DNA of 64,000 nucleotides, taken from NCBI RefSeq assembly GCF_024227715.1, contig NZ_CP100448.1:1302001-1366000 (forward strand), read 5' to 3'. A model generated the notes under the pieces. That model was not told the DNA's origin and made no database searches. It saw only the letters and a program-made list of their open reading frames with translations. Within the stretch, counting starts at the first letter, position 1. Each line of letters opens with the position of its first letter. The DNA is from Halomarina litorea (GTDB taxonomy: Archaea; Halobacteriota; Halobacteria; Halobacteriales; Haloarculaceae). Positions 17,003-25,414 of the stretch are shown piece by piece. The position numbers were made by a program, and so were the translations under genes.

Positions 17003-17792
17003 CGAGCCACGACAGCCCGAAACTGCGGGCACCGACGGTACGGAGTCGTACGGCCCTGACGACGGGGTGCTGGTCGTCGACAACCTGCGAAAGGAGTTCG
17101 GCGGTCTCGTCGCGGTGGAGGACTTCTCCTTCGCCGTCGCCGAACAGGAGATTCTCGGGTTTATCGGCCCGAACGGGGCCGGGAAGTCCACGACGTTCAA
17201 CTGCGTGACGGGCTTCTACGAACCGACCGGCGGGACCGTCTGGTACCACGGCGAGGACGTCACCGGGCGGCCGTCCTACGAGATGGTCAACAAGGGCCTC
17301 GCCCGGACGTTCCAGCACTTCCGGCCGCTCCACGACCGCTCGGTGGTCGACAACGTCGCACTGGGGCTCGTCCCGGACAAACTGTTCTCGTTCGGCGGGT
17401 TGCGCGGCGAGACGCGCGAACGTGCCGCACAGCTCTGTGAACGCGTCGGCCTCGGTGATGACTTACACCGGACGCCGGACGAACTGCCCCACGCGGGGCT
17501 GTTGCGCCTCGAACTGGGGCGCGCACTGGCGACCGACCCATCGCTGTTGCTCGTCGACGAGCCGTTTGCGGGGCTGGCGGGGAGCGAAGTCGAGAGCGTC
17601 TCGAACCTCCTACGTGAACTCCGCGAGGAGGGGCTGACGCTCGTCGTCGTCGACCACAACATGCGCGGTCTGCTGTCGCTTATCGACCGCGCGGTGGTCA
17701 TCAACTTCGGCTCGAAACTCGCCGAGGGGACGCCCGACGAGATACGCAACGATCCGGAGGTTCAGCGTGCGTACCTCGGGGGTGACCTGTGA
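16995..17792 (+). CDS. ABC importer ATPase (LivG type)
   Basis: ATP-hydrolysing subunit, 265 residues. Walker A is GPNGAGKST at residues 58-66 and Walker B is SLLLVDEP followed by FAGL. The signature motif is the degenerate LPHAGLLRLELGRAL, a Liv-specific variant rather than LSGGQ. ATG 16995 is chosen over GTG 16986 because a strong GGAGGTGA ribosome-binding sequence (16982-16989) ends five bases before it. The gene overlaps the end of livM and in turn the LivF start, so the whole set is one translationally coupled operon. Confidence 0.92.
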   Translation: MSSEPRQPETAGTDGTESYGPDDGVLVVDNLRKEFGGLVAVEDFSFAVAEQEILGFIGPNGAGKSTTFNCVTGFYEPTGGTVWYHGEDVTGRPSYEMVNKGLARTFQHFRPLHDRSVVDNVALGLVPDKLFSFGGLRGETRERAAQLCERVGLGDDLHRTPDELPHAGLLRLELGRALATDPSLLLVDEPFAGLAGSEVESVSNLLRELREEGLTLVVVDHNMRGLLSLIDRAVVINFGSKLAEGTPDEIRNDPEVQRAYLGGDL

Positions 17793-18577
17793 ACGCCCCC
17801 TTCGGCGTCGCGTCGGTGCTCGCTAGTGCGAGCGACGAGACGACCACGACCGGGACTGACGCGGCCGCGGGCGGCGACCGACTGCTGGCCGTCGAGGACT
17901 GTTCGGTCTCCTACGGGAAGGTGGCGGCACTCCGTGGCGTCGATATCCACGTAGACAGCGGGGAGTTCGTCGCCGCCATCGGCCCGAACGGGGCCGGGAA
18001 GTCGACGCTCTGTAACACCGTTTCCGGGTTCCGGGAGTACGGCGGGTCCGTCCAGTACCGCGGCGACGAGGTGCGCGGGCAGCGTCCGCGCCAACTCGTC
18101 CAGAACGGCCTCGTCCACTGTACGGAGTCCCGTGACCTGTTCGGACACATGTCCGTCGAGGACAACCTCAAACTGGGGGCCTACCGCGCTCAGACGGACG
18201 CCGACGAGCGACTCCGGTTCGTCTACGACCTGTTCCCGGCGCTCGAAGAGCGGACGGAACAGGACGCCCGGACGATGAGCGGGGGCGAACAGCAGATGCT
18301 CGCCATCGGGCGAGCGCTGATGGGCGACCCGGACCTCCTCGTCCTCGACGAACCGACGCTCGGTCTCGCGCCGGTCATCCTCGAGGACATCTCCGAGGGT
18401 ATCGACGAGATACGCGAGTCGGGGGTCACCATCCTGCTCTGCGAGCAGAACGTGACCTTCGCGATGAAGCACGCCGACCGCATCTACCTGCTGGAGCAGG
18501 GCGATGTCGTCCGCGAGGGGACGCCCGAAGACCTCCGCGACGACGACTACATCCGCGAATCGTACCTCGGCGGGTAG
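17789..18577 (+). CDS. ABC importer ATPase (LivF type)
   Basis: Second ATPase of the importer, 262 residues. Walker A GPNGAGKST is at residues 65-73, the signature is MSGGEQQMLAIGRAL and Walker B is LLVLDEPTLGLAP, all intact. It starts with GTG overlapping the LivG stop (GTGA). The N-terminal 30 residues are a Thr/Ala/Ser-rich extension not present in most LivF proteins. It is followed after 52 bases by the acyl-CoA ligase in the same direction. Confidence 0.92.
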   Translation: MNAPFGVASVLASASDETTTTGTDAAAGGDRLLAVEDCSVSYGKVAALRGVDIHVDSGEFVAAIGPNGAGKSTLCNTVSGFREYGGSVQYRGDEVRGQRPRQLVQNGLVHCTESRDLFGHMSVEDNLKLGAYRAQTDADERLRFVYDLFPALEERTEQDARTMSGGEQQMLAIGRALMGDPDLLVLDEPTLGLAPVILEDISEGIDEIRESGVTILLCEQNVTFAMKHADRIYLLEQGDVVREGTPEDLRDDDYIRESYLGG

Positions 18578-18629
18578 CTGAGTCGGAACGGAAACGCTCA
18601 TCACTCCTTCGTGGCTGATTTTCGCACGC

Positions 18630-20198
18630 ATGGTCAACCTCGTTTCCGACGTCGCAGAGACCGCCGCGGAGTTCCCCGACCGGACGGCCATCGGGTTCCG
18701 CGGCGAGCAGGTGAGTTACGAACAGTTCTGGAGTGAGGCAGGACGGTTCGCCGCCGCCCTCGACGAACGGGGCGTCGGCGCGGGCGACCGGGTCGGCATC
18801 TACCTCCCGAACCTCCCGCAGTTCGTCACGGCGTTCCACGGGACGCTCCGGGCGGGCGGCATCGTCGTCCCGATGAACCCGCAGTACAAGGCCCGCGAGA
18901 TATCCCACCTTCTCTCTGACAGCGGGGCGGCGGTCGTCGTCACCCTCGCGGACCTCGTGCCCGTCGTCAACGAGGTGGTCGAGGAGACGGACGTCGAACA
19001 CGTCGTGAGCGTCGGTGGCGAAGCGGAGGGGGCCACCTCCTTCGACGCGTTCCTCGCGGACGACGAACTCGATGTCGTGGACCGCGACCCGGACGACGTG
19101 GCCTGCCAGCCCTACACCTCGGGGACCACCGGCCAGCCGAAGGGCGTCCTCCTGACCCACGAGAACCTCGGGTCGAACGCCCGGTCGACGGGCGCACTGA
19201 TGCCGGGCGGGTTCCGGGCGGACGACCGGATGCTCGGCGTCCTCCCCCTGTTCCACATCTACGGGATGACGGTGACGATGCTTGGGACGCTGTTCAACGG
19301 CGCGGCGTACTACCCCCTGCCCTCGTGGGACGCACAGGAGGCCGTCTCGCTCGTCGAGGAGGCGGACATCACCATCCTCCACGGCGTTCCCGCGATGTAC
19401 AACGACCTCATCAACCAGCCCAACGTCGAGGAGTTCGACCTCTCATCGGTGCGGTTCGCCAACTCCGGGGGCAGTAGCCTCCCCATCGAGGTGATGCGCC
19501 GCTTCGAGGAACTGTTCAGCGTGGAACTGTTCGAGGGCTACGGCCTGACCGAGACCAGCCCCGTCACGCACGCCAACCGTCCCGACGACCGGCGCGCCGG
19601 GTCCATCGGCCGGCCCATCGACGGCGTCCAGTCGAAGATCGTCGACCACGAGTTCGAGGAGGTGCCGCCGGTCGAACGCGGCCCGGTCGACGAGGAGGAA
19701 GTGAACCTCGACGACATCACGGGTGAACTCGTCGTCGCCGGGCCGAACGTGATGAAGGGGTACTACGGTCTCCCCGAAGCGAACGAGGCCGCCTTCACCG
19801 AGGAGGACGGCACGCGCTGGTTCCACACGGGCGACGTGGGCTACCACGACGAGGACGGCTACTTCTACGTCGTGGACCGCGAGAAGCACATGATCAACAC
19901 CGCAGGCTACAACGTCTACCCCCGCGAGGTGGAGGAACTGCTCTTCGAGCACCCCGACATCGCGGACGCCGCCGTCGTCGGCATCCCGGACGACCGCCGC
20001 GGCGAGACGGTCAAGACGTTCGTCGTCCCCGCGGACGCCGGTCCGTCGGACACCGACCTGACCGAGGAGGCGGTCCGCGAGTACTGTCTGGAGAACCTCG
20101 CGGAGTACAAGCACCCGCGCGAGGTGGCGTTCGTTGAGGAACTGCCCCGGACGACGACGGGGAAGGTCCAGAAGTTCGAGTTGCGAGATTCGGAGTGA
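18630..20198 (+). CDS. Acyl-CoA ligase (AMP-forming)
   Basis: Activates a carboxylic acid to its CoA thioester through an acyl-adenylate, 522 residues. Motifs: ATP loop YTSGTTGQPKGVLLTH, adenine motif FEGYGLTETSP, hinge TGDVGYHDEDGYFYVVDR, and the catalytic Lys in TTTGKVQKFEL close to the C-terminus. It lies directly downstream of the five-gene importer and is likely to trap the imported acid as CoA ester. Its last 20 bases recur after the stop (see the repeat entry), and it shares 3' flanking sequence with the ligase at 31283-32854. Confidence 0.92.
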   Translation: MVNLVSDVAETAAEFPDRTAIGFRGEQVSYEQFWSEAGRFAAALDERGVGAGDRVGIYLPNLPQFVTAFHGTLRAGGIVVPMNPQYKAREISHLLSDSGAAVVVTLADLVPVVNEVVEETDVEHVVSVGGEAEGATSFDAFLADDELDVVDRDPDDVACQPYTSGTTGQPKGVLLTHENLGSNARSTGALMPGGFRADDRMLGVLPLFHIYGMTVTMLGTLFNGAAYYPLPSWDAQEAVSLVEEADITILHGVPAMYNDLINQPNVEEFDLSSVRFANSGGSSLPIEVMRRFEELFSVELFEGYGLTETSPVTHANRPDDRRAGSIGRPIDGVQSKIVDHEFEEVPPVERGPVDEEEVNLDDITGELVVAGPNVMKGYYGLPEANEAAFTEEDGTRWFHTGDVGYHDEDGYFYVVDREKHMINTAGYNVYPREVEELLFEHPDIADAAVVGIPDDRRGETVKTFVVPADAGPSDTDLTEEAVREYCLENLAEYKHPREVAFVEELPRTTTGKVQKFELRDSE

Positions 20199-20283
20199 GC
20201 GGTGACCGGAGGGAGCCGCGAACGAGAATCTCGGGACGGCGAGCGGGGAACGAACGTGACCCGCGAGTTGCGAGATTCGGAGT
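20177..20283 (+). repeat. 20-bp direct repeat of the ligase gene end
   Basis: The sequence CGAGTTGCGAGATTCGGAGT at 20177-20196, which encodes the ligase C-terminus, recurs without mismatch at 20264-20283, 87 bases (29 codons) later and therefore in the same frame, again followed by a stop (TAG). The space between the copies is not itself obviously duplicated. It may come from a tail duplication or from a mobile 3'-end element. Confidence 0.8.
20223..20249 (+). repeat. 27-bp 3'-flank element, copy 1
   Basis: A 27-base element just after the ligase stop, with an internal inverted core (CGAGAATCTCG). It matches 26 of 27 bases with the minus strand at 31250-31276, just after the stop of the other acyl-CoA ligase. 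Downstream, 20285-20345 contains further hairpin-forming sequence including GCGGCGAAGCCGC. Confidence 0.75.
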
Positions 20284-20407
20284 AGCGCGGGTCAGAGCGA
20301 ACGAAGTGAGCGAGATCCGCGCTACGCGAGCGGCGAAGCCGCGAGCCAGCGTGCGAACGAACGTCCTCCGCCCCAACCTATTCGTCCGGTCGAACACACC
20401 GCCGAGC

Positions 20408-20866
20408 ATGGGTCCCACGAACGAAGCCGACGTCGAACCCGTCGAACACGAGGGCGTGGAGGGGCGCTTCACGCAGAAGCAGTTGGGCGCGGCGGCGGGC
20501 GAGCGACTCGGCTGTAGCCTGTACGAACTCCCGCCGGGATGCCAGCCGTGGTCGTACCACTACCACGCGGCCAACGAGGAGGCGCTGTACGTCCTCTCGG
20601 GCGAGGGCACCGTCCGCCTCGACGGCGAGACGTACCGGGTTCGGGAGGGCGACTACGTGGCCTGTCCGGCCGACGAGTCGGGCGCGCACTGCGTCGTCAA
20701 CGACTCCGACGACCCCCTACGATACCTCGCCGTCTCGACGATGCGCGACCCGGACGTAACGATGCACCCCGACATCGGGAAGGTGGGCGTCTACGTCGGG
20801 TCGCCGCCCGGCAGCGAGGCCGAGCGGGCGTTCTCGGAGTTCTTCGACACCGAAGATCGGGAGTGA
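20408..20866 (+). CDS. Cupin-domain protein
   Basis: A 152-residue cupin with the metal motif HYHAANEEALYVLSGEG and a second motif DYVACPADESGAHC. It resembles mannose-6-phosphate-isomerase-type cupins found as stand-alone proteins in haloarchaea; the substrate is unknown. ATG 20408 is chosen since the in-frame sequence before it is the repeat-rich flank of the ligase gene. It sits between the import/ligase operon and the crotonase. Confidence 0.75.
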   Translation: MGPTNEADVEPVEHEGVEGRFTQKQLGAAAGERLGCSLYELPPGCQPWSYHYHAANEEALYVLSGEGTVRLDGETYRVREGDYVACPADESGAHCVVNDSDDPLRYLAVSTMRDPDVTMHPDIGKVGVYVGSPPGSEAERAFSEFFDTEDRE

Positions 20867-20908
20867 GGCAGGCGAACATATTTCACCCCACGCTCCGGTG
20901 TCCGATTC

Positions 20909-21706
20909 ATGAGTGAGAGTACCACTGACGACGCCGTCCTCCTCGACATCGACGACGAGATTGCCACGATTACGCTCAACCGCCCGGACATGCGAAACGC
21001 CCTCACCCACGAGGTGTCGATGGCGCTCATCGACACCCTCGACGAGGTGGAGGAGAGCGACGCCCGCGCGCTGGTCGTGACGGGCGCTGGCGGGGCCTTC
21101 TCCGCCGGCGGCGACATCAACTCGATGACCGAGCGACTGAGCGGCGACATGCCGACCCACGAGGCGGTCCGGCACATCCGGCAAGCGACGAGTCGCGCCA
21201 TCGCCCGCGTGGCGACGTTCTACCTGCCGACGTTCGCCAAGATAGACGGCGTCGCCTTCGGCGCGGGCGCGAACCTCGCGCTGGCCTGCGACATCCAGCT
21301 GGCGAGCGCGGACTCGAAGATATCGTTCGGGTTCAAGCAGGTCGGTCTCGCCGTGGACACGGGCACGTCGTACTTCCTCCCGCGAATCGTGGGGATGAAC
21401 ACCGCGAAGGAACTCGTCTTCACGGGCGAACTCGTCGACGCCGACCGGGCGGAGGACCTCGGCCTGTTCAACCGCGTCTACGACGACATCGGCGAGGCAG
21501 ACGAGTTCATCGGCGAGATAGCGAACGGGCCGACGGTGGCGCTGGCCCACTCGAAGGAGACGCTCGCGCAGGGCTTCGAGCAGTCGCTCGACCAGGCGAT
21601 GACCCGCGAGGCACAGCACCAGGCGGCCGTCTTCGAGACGCACGACCACCGCGAGGGCGCGGAGGCGTTCATGGGCAAGCGCGAACCGGAGTTCGAGGGC
21701 CGATAG
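20909..21706 (+). CDS. Crotonase-family protein, PaaG-like
   Basis: Enoyl-CoA hydratase/isomerase superfamily, 265 residues. The oxyanion-hole segments FSAGGDINSM and VAFGAGANLAL are present. At the catalytic loop the hydratase glutamates are absent: the sequence reads FKQVGLAVDTGTSYFLPR. This matches PaaG-type isomerases, which use the Asp of a GLxxDxG motif. It may therefore isomerise an enoyl- or epoxyphenylacetyl-CoA rather than hydrate a double bond. No other phenylacetate-pathway gene is recognised here, so the substrate is open. It lies at the start of the beta-oxidation part of the block. Confidence 0.8.
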   Translation: MSESTTDDAVLLDIDDEIATITLNRPDMRNALTHEVSMALIDTLDEVEESDARALVVTGAGGAFSAGGDINSMTERLSGDMPTHEAVRHIRQATSRAIARVATFYLPTFAKIDGVAFGAGANLALACDIQLASADSKISFGFKQVGLAVDTGTSYFLPRIVGMNTAKELVFTGELVDADRAEDLGLFNRVYDDIGEADEFIGEIANGPTVALAHSKETLAQGFEQSLDQAMTREAQHQAAVFETHDHREGAEAFMGKREPEFEGR

Positions 21707-21783
21707 GGCGAACACGGGAACGCGCCGAGCGACCCCGCGACCCGCGCAACGTTCTTGTTCGTTGGCACCAACCCTCTAGGGTT

Positions 21784-22677
21784 ATGCAGCACGACGCGAC
21801 CGCACCCCACCAGTTGGACCGCTCGGCGCGCCCGTTCCGGTACTACCGCAACGCGGTCGAGCGACACTGGGACCCCGCGGACATCGACCTCTCGACGGAC
21901 GCCGAGCGACTGCTCGACGTCGAGGAAGAAGTCTTCGACGGCCTCCGTGCCGCCGTCGCGAAGTTCGGCGCGGGCGAACTCGCAGTGACGACGGACCTCG
22001 CACCGCTGGGGGTCGTCCTCGACGACCCCGAATCACAGCTGTTCGTCACCACCCAACTGTACGAGGAGGCCAAGCACACCGACTTCTTCGACCGCTACTG
22101 GCGCGAGGTCGTTCATCGAGTCGAGGACGAACGCGGGATGGCGCCCACCTCGCCGAACGACGGGCGGTGGTTCAACGAGGCGTACGACGAACTGTTCGCG
22201 CGCAACGAGGCGGCGATGGCGCGTCTGCTGTCGGAGGACACCCCCGAGACGCGGGCGCAGGCGTTCTGTCACTACCACCTCGTGGTGGAGGGCATCCTCG
22301 CGCAGACGGGCTACTACGGCCTCCAGCGGGCCTACGGCGGCGAGACGGAGGGACTACCACGCCTCCCGGGACTCGTCGAGGGGCTCGACTTCATCCGGCG
22401 CGACGAGGGGCGACACGTCGGCTTCGGGATGGCGCAGTTGAAGGAGTTGCTCGCGGCGGGCGTCGACCCGGCCCTCCTCCACGAGACGGTGGGCGAACTC
22501 CTCCCCCTCGTCGACGGCATCACGACCGACCGACTGGACGAGGAGCGACCGGGCCCCTCCGCCGACGACCTGCGGACGTACGCGGCGGGCAAGCACACCC
22601 AGCGCATGAAGCAGATAACGGTCCCGACGGAGCCGATTCCGGACGTCGACGCGCTGACGAGTCTGGAGAGCGACTGA
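21784..22677 (+). CDS. R2-like ligand-binding oxidase (R2lox) homologue
   Basis: A 297-residue ferritin-like di-metal protein related to the ribonucleotide reductase R2 subunit. The six metal ligands can be placed: Glu65, Glu95-x-x-His98 ([10 protein letters not shown]), Glu169, and Glu208-x-x-His211 ([11 protein letters not shown]). The two residues that form the Tyr-Val ether cross-link in R2lox are also in register: Val68 (Glu65+3) and Tyr164 (Glu169-5). R2lox proteins bind a long-chain fatty acid at a Mn/Fe site. Its location among acyl-CoA genes agrees with a lipid substrate. It is often mis-labelled as ribonucleotide reductase beta subunit; no alpha subunit is nearby. Confidence 0.82.
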   Translation: MQHDATAPHQLDRSARPFRYYRNAVERHWDPADIDLSTDAERLLDVEEEVFDGLRAAVAKFGAGELAVTTDLAPLGVVLDDPESQLFVTTQLYEEAKHTDFFDRYWREVVHRVEDERGMAPTSPNDGRWFNEAYDELFARNEAAMARLLSEDTPETRAQAFCHYHLVVEGILAQTGYYGLQRAYGGETEGLPRLPGLVEGLDFIRRDEGRHVGFGMAQLKELLAAGVDPALLHETVGELLPLVDGITTDRLDEERPGPSADDLRTYAAGKHTQRMKQITVPTEPIPDVDALTSLESD

Positions 22678-22754
22678 CCAGAGACGGCCCCGTGGGGTTA
22701 CTGTTGTTTGCCTCCATCCGGAGACTACTTTTCGGTGGAAACCAAGGCCCGGGT

Positions 22755-23894
22755 ATGGCGTTCCAGCTGACGGCAGAACAGGAGGCGATTCGCGACGCCG
22801 TTCGAGAGTTCGGCGAGAACGAGATCACCCCCGTCGCGCGCGAGCACGACGAGGAGAAGAAGTATCCCGCGGACCTGCGCAAGAAGGCCGCACAGTACGA
22901 CCTCGTCGCGCCGACCATCGAGGAGGAGTACGGCGGCGCTGGCATGAGCCTGCTCGAAGGCATCATCGTGACGGAGGAACTCTGGCGCGCGGACCCCGGT
23001 ATCGGGTCGGCCATCGGGAGCGCCGGCTTCGGCACCTCGATGATCCAGAAGTTCGGCGACGAGTGGATGAAAGAGGAGTGGCTGCCCGCCGTCGCGGCCG
23101 GCGATGCCGTCTCCTGCTCGTGCATCTCGGAGCCCGCCCACGGGTCGAACGTGGCGGGCATCGAGACGACCGCCGAGAAGGACGGTGACGACTACGTCAT
23201 CAACGGGAACAAGATGTGGATCACCAACGGCACCGTCGCGGACGTCGGCGTCGTCATGGCCAAGACGACCCCCGACGCGGGCCGCAAGGGCATCTCGGCC
23301 ATCCTCGTCCCCACGGACACCGAGGGCTTCGAGCCGTCGAAGATCGACAACAAACTCGGCATCCGCGCGAGCGACCTCGCCGAGATCACCCTCGACGACG
23401 TGCGTGTCCCGCAGGAGAACCTCATCGGCGAGGAGGACAAGGGCTTCTACCAGCTCATGAACTTCTTCGCCGGCGGACGCGCGAGCGTCGCTTCCCAGGC
23501 GGTCGGTGCCGCGCAGGGCGCCCTCGACGCCGCCATCGAGTACGCGGGCGAGCGCGACCAGTTCGGCCAGAAGATCGGCGAGTTCCAGGCCATCCAGCAC
23601 AAACTCGCGGAGATGGCGACGAAGGTCGAGGCCGCCCGGTCGCTGACATACCGCGCGGCCGGCTACGCCGCGGAGGGCGACCGCGAACTCGGCATGAAGT
23701 ACGCTAGCATGGCGAAGCTGTTCGCCTCCGAGCGGAGCGTCGAGGTGGCTGACGACGCCATCCAGGTGTTCGGCGGCTCTGGGTACGTCTCCGACTACCC
23801 CGTCGAGCGGTTCTACCGCGACGCGCGCATCACGAAGATCTACGAGGGGACCAGCGAGATCCAGAAGAACATCATCGCAGACCGCCTGCTCTGA
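22755..23894 (+). CDS. Acyl-CoA dehydrogenase
   Basis: FAD enzyme that introduces the alpha-beta double bond in acyl-CoA, 379 residues (usual length). Signatures: [30 protein letters not shown] for FAD and substrate, the arginine-rich subunit contact [17 protein letters not shown], and the catalytic base Glu in IYEGTSEIQ near the C-terminus. Its TGA overlaps the ATG of the following hydrolase by one base, showing tight coupling. Electrons would pass to ETF, not encoded here. Confidence 0.93.
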   Translation: MAFQLTAEQEAIRDAVREFGENEITPVAREHDEEKKYPADLRKKAAQYDLVAPTIEEEYGGAGMSLLEGIIVTEELWRADPGIGSAIGSAGFGTSMIQKFGDEWMKEEWLPAVAAGDAVSCSCISEPAHGSNVAGIETTAEKDGDDYVINGNKMWITNGTVADVGVVMAKTTPDAGRKGISAILVPTDTEGFEPSKIDNKLGIRASDLAEITLDDVRVPQENLIGEEDKGFYQLMNFFAGGRASVASQAVGAAQGALDAAIEYAGERDQFGQKIGEFQAIQHKLAEMATKVEAARSLTYRAAGYAAEGDRELGMKYASMAKLFASERSVEVADDAIQVFGGSGYVSDYPVERFYRDARITKIYEGTSEIQKNIIADRLL

Positions 23895-24754
23895 TGTCGA
23901 ACACGGACACCGCACCGGACCACGAGGCGTGGAGCGACCGGCAGGAGGAGACGATGGTCTCCGTCGACGGCCACAACGTCTCGATGGCCTACCGGGACCG
24001 CGGGGAGGGCGACGCCGTCGTCTTCCTGCACGGCATCCCGACGTGGTCGTTCCTCTGGCGGCGCATCACGCCTCCCCTCGAATCGGAGTTCCGCACCGTC
24101 GTCCCGGACCTCATCGGCTACGGGACGAGCGCGTCCCACGACGGCTTCGACCGCTCCATCCGGGCACAGGAGGAGGCGCTCGCGGACCTCGTGGACGCCC
24201 TCTCGCTGGAGACGTTCTCCATCGTCGCCCACGACATCGGCGGCGGGGTGGCGCTCCGCTACGCGGCGCACAACCCCGAGCGAGTGGACAAACTCGTCCT
24301 CTCGAACGCCGTCTGTTACGACTCGTGGCCGGTCCAGTTCATCAGCGACCTCGGCCTGCCGAAGACGGCCGAGGTGGACCCCGAGGAGTTCGAGGCGAAA
24401 CTCGACGGTGCGTTCGTGAAGGGCCTCCACGGCGACGAGGAGGACGTCGACCGCTCGTTCGTCGAGGGCATCAAGGCGCCGTGGCTGGCCGAGGACGGCC
24501 GGCGGGCGCTCGCGCGGGCCGCCGTCGCCACCAACACCAACCACACGACCGAGATAGACTACGAGGCCATCAACGCCGACGTGCTCTGTCTGTGGGGCGA
24601 GGACGACGTGATGCAACCCGTCGAGTACGGCGAGCGACTGGCTGAGGACCTCGACGGCGAGGTCCACCGCCTGTCGGACGCCTACCACTGGGTCGTCGAG
24701 GACCGCCCCGACGAGTACCGCGAGGTCTGTCGGGAGTTCCTGCTGGCGGAGTAG
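23894..24754 (+). CDS. Alpha/beta hydrolase with Asp nucleophile
   Basis: A 286-residue hydrolase of the haloalkane dehalogenase/epoxide hydrolase branch. The oxyanion segment is FLHGIPTWSFLWR. The nucleophile elbow is VAHDIGGG, with Asp114 in place of the usual Ser; a possible charge-relay acid is in WGEDDVMQPV and the His is in AYHWVVEDRPDE. The second halide-binding Trp that normally follows the nucleophile Asp in dehalogenases is replaced by Ile, so epoxide or C-F/C-halogen hydrolysis cannot be decided. Coupled to the acyl-CoA dehydrogenase by TGATG. Confidence 0.82.
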   Translation: MSNTDTAPDHEAWSDRQEETMVSVDGHNVSMAYRDRGEGDAVVFLHGIPTWSFLWRRITPPLESEFRTVVPDLIGYGTSASHDGFDRSIRAQEEALADLVDALSLETFSIVAHDIGGGVALRYAAHNPERVDKLVLSNAVCYDSWPVQFISDLGLPKTAEVDPEEFEAKLDGAFVKGLHGDEEDVDRSFVEGIKAPWLAEDGRRALARAAVATNTNHTTEIDYEAINADVLCLWGEDDVMQPVEYGERLAEDLDGEVHRLSDAYHWVVEDRPDEYREVCREFLLAE

Positions 24755-24826
24755 ACCGTCGAGTCCTGTTTTTTCGGCAACGGTTCGACCGAAACAGGCA
24801 GGTGGACCCCCACACATGTCCCGCCC

Positions 24827-25357
24827 ATGAGTACCACCAACACCGACCCCGAGAACGCTCCGGAGTGGGAGTTCAAGGAACGGGACGTCTACATCCTGCA
24901 GGAATTGTCGGACGACCCACAGCTCTCCTCGCGGGAACTGGCGCGCATCCTCGACGAGGAGTACGACATCGACGTCTCGCACGTCACGGTCAGCGAGTCC
25001 ATCCGCGGGATGCGCGAACAGGGGGTGTTCCGCGAGGCCATCGTCCCCAACGAGGAGTACTTCATCTTCGGGATGTTCGAGTTCAAACTCGACCCCGAGC
25101 ACTTCGACGAGACGTGGCGCGACGCCCTCGAAGCCATCCGCGGGTCGCCCAACACCCTGTTCATGTTCCTCTCGGACGGCGAGTACCAGTGGAAGTCCAT
25201 CATGATGTTCCCGAACCGTCGCGCCGAGTCACGCTGGATCCACCAGTTCTACAAGGACCACGGGAAGTCCGTCCAGAACATCCGCAACAGTGTCGTCCAC
25301 AACGTCCTGAAGTTCCGCACCGACCCGGAACTGCTCGGGACGCTCTACGAGGACTGA
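24827..25357 (+). CDS. Lrp/AsnC-like winged-helix regulator
   Basis: A 176-residue DNA-binding protein. The N-terminal winged helix is visible in RDVYILQELSDDPQLSSREL, ARILDEEYDIDVSHVTVSES and IRGMREQGVF. The C-terminal about 110 residues (FGMFEFKLDPEHF ... GEYQWKSIMMFPNRR) resemble a ligand-sensing RAM-like fold but are divergent. A regulator at the end of the dehydrogenase/hydrolase unit is a reasonable candidate for controlling the fatty-acid block (inference from position). Confidence 0.78.
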   Translation: MSTTNTDPENAPEWEFKERDVYILQELSDDPQLSSRELARILDEEYDIDVSHVTVSESIRGMREQGVFREAIVPNEEYFIFGMFEFKLDPEHFDETWRDALEAIRGSPNTLFMFLSDGEYQWKSIMMFPNRRAESRWIHQFYKDHGKSVQNIRNSVVHNVLKFRTDPELLGTLYED

Positions 25358-25414
25358 CTGCCGGGACTGACCGCCGGGGGAGGGCTTTTGCGCGTCCCGC
25401 CCGAACAGTCCCGT

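Noticed and set aside
17422-17637. LivG signature motif looked broken (no LSGGQ)
   Set aside because: Liv-type G subunits commonly carry a degenerate LPxGxxRxLE form, so this is not evidence of inactivation.
21784-22677. Annotation as ribonucleotide reductase beta subunit
   Set aside because: The Val/Tyr cross-link residues and absence of an alpha subunit point to R2lox rather than to a working reductase subunit.
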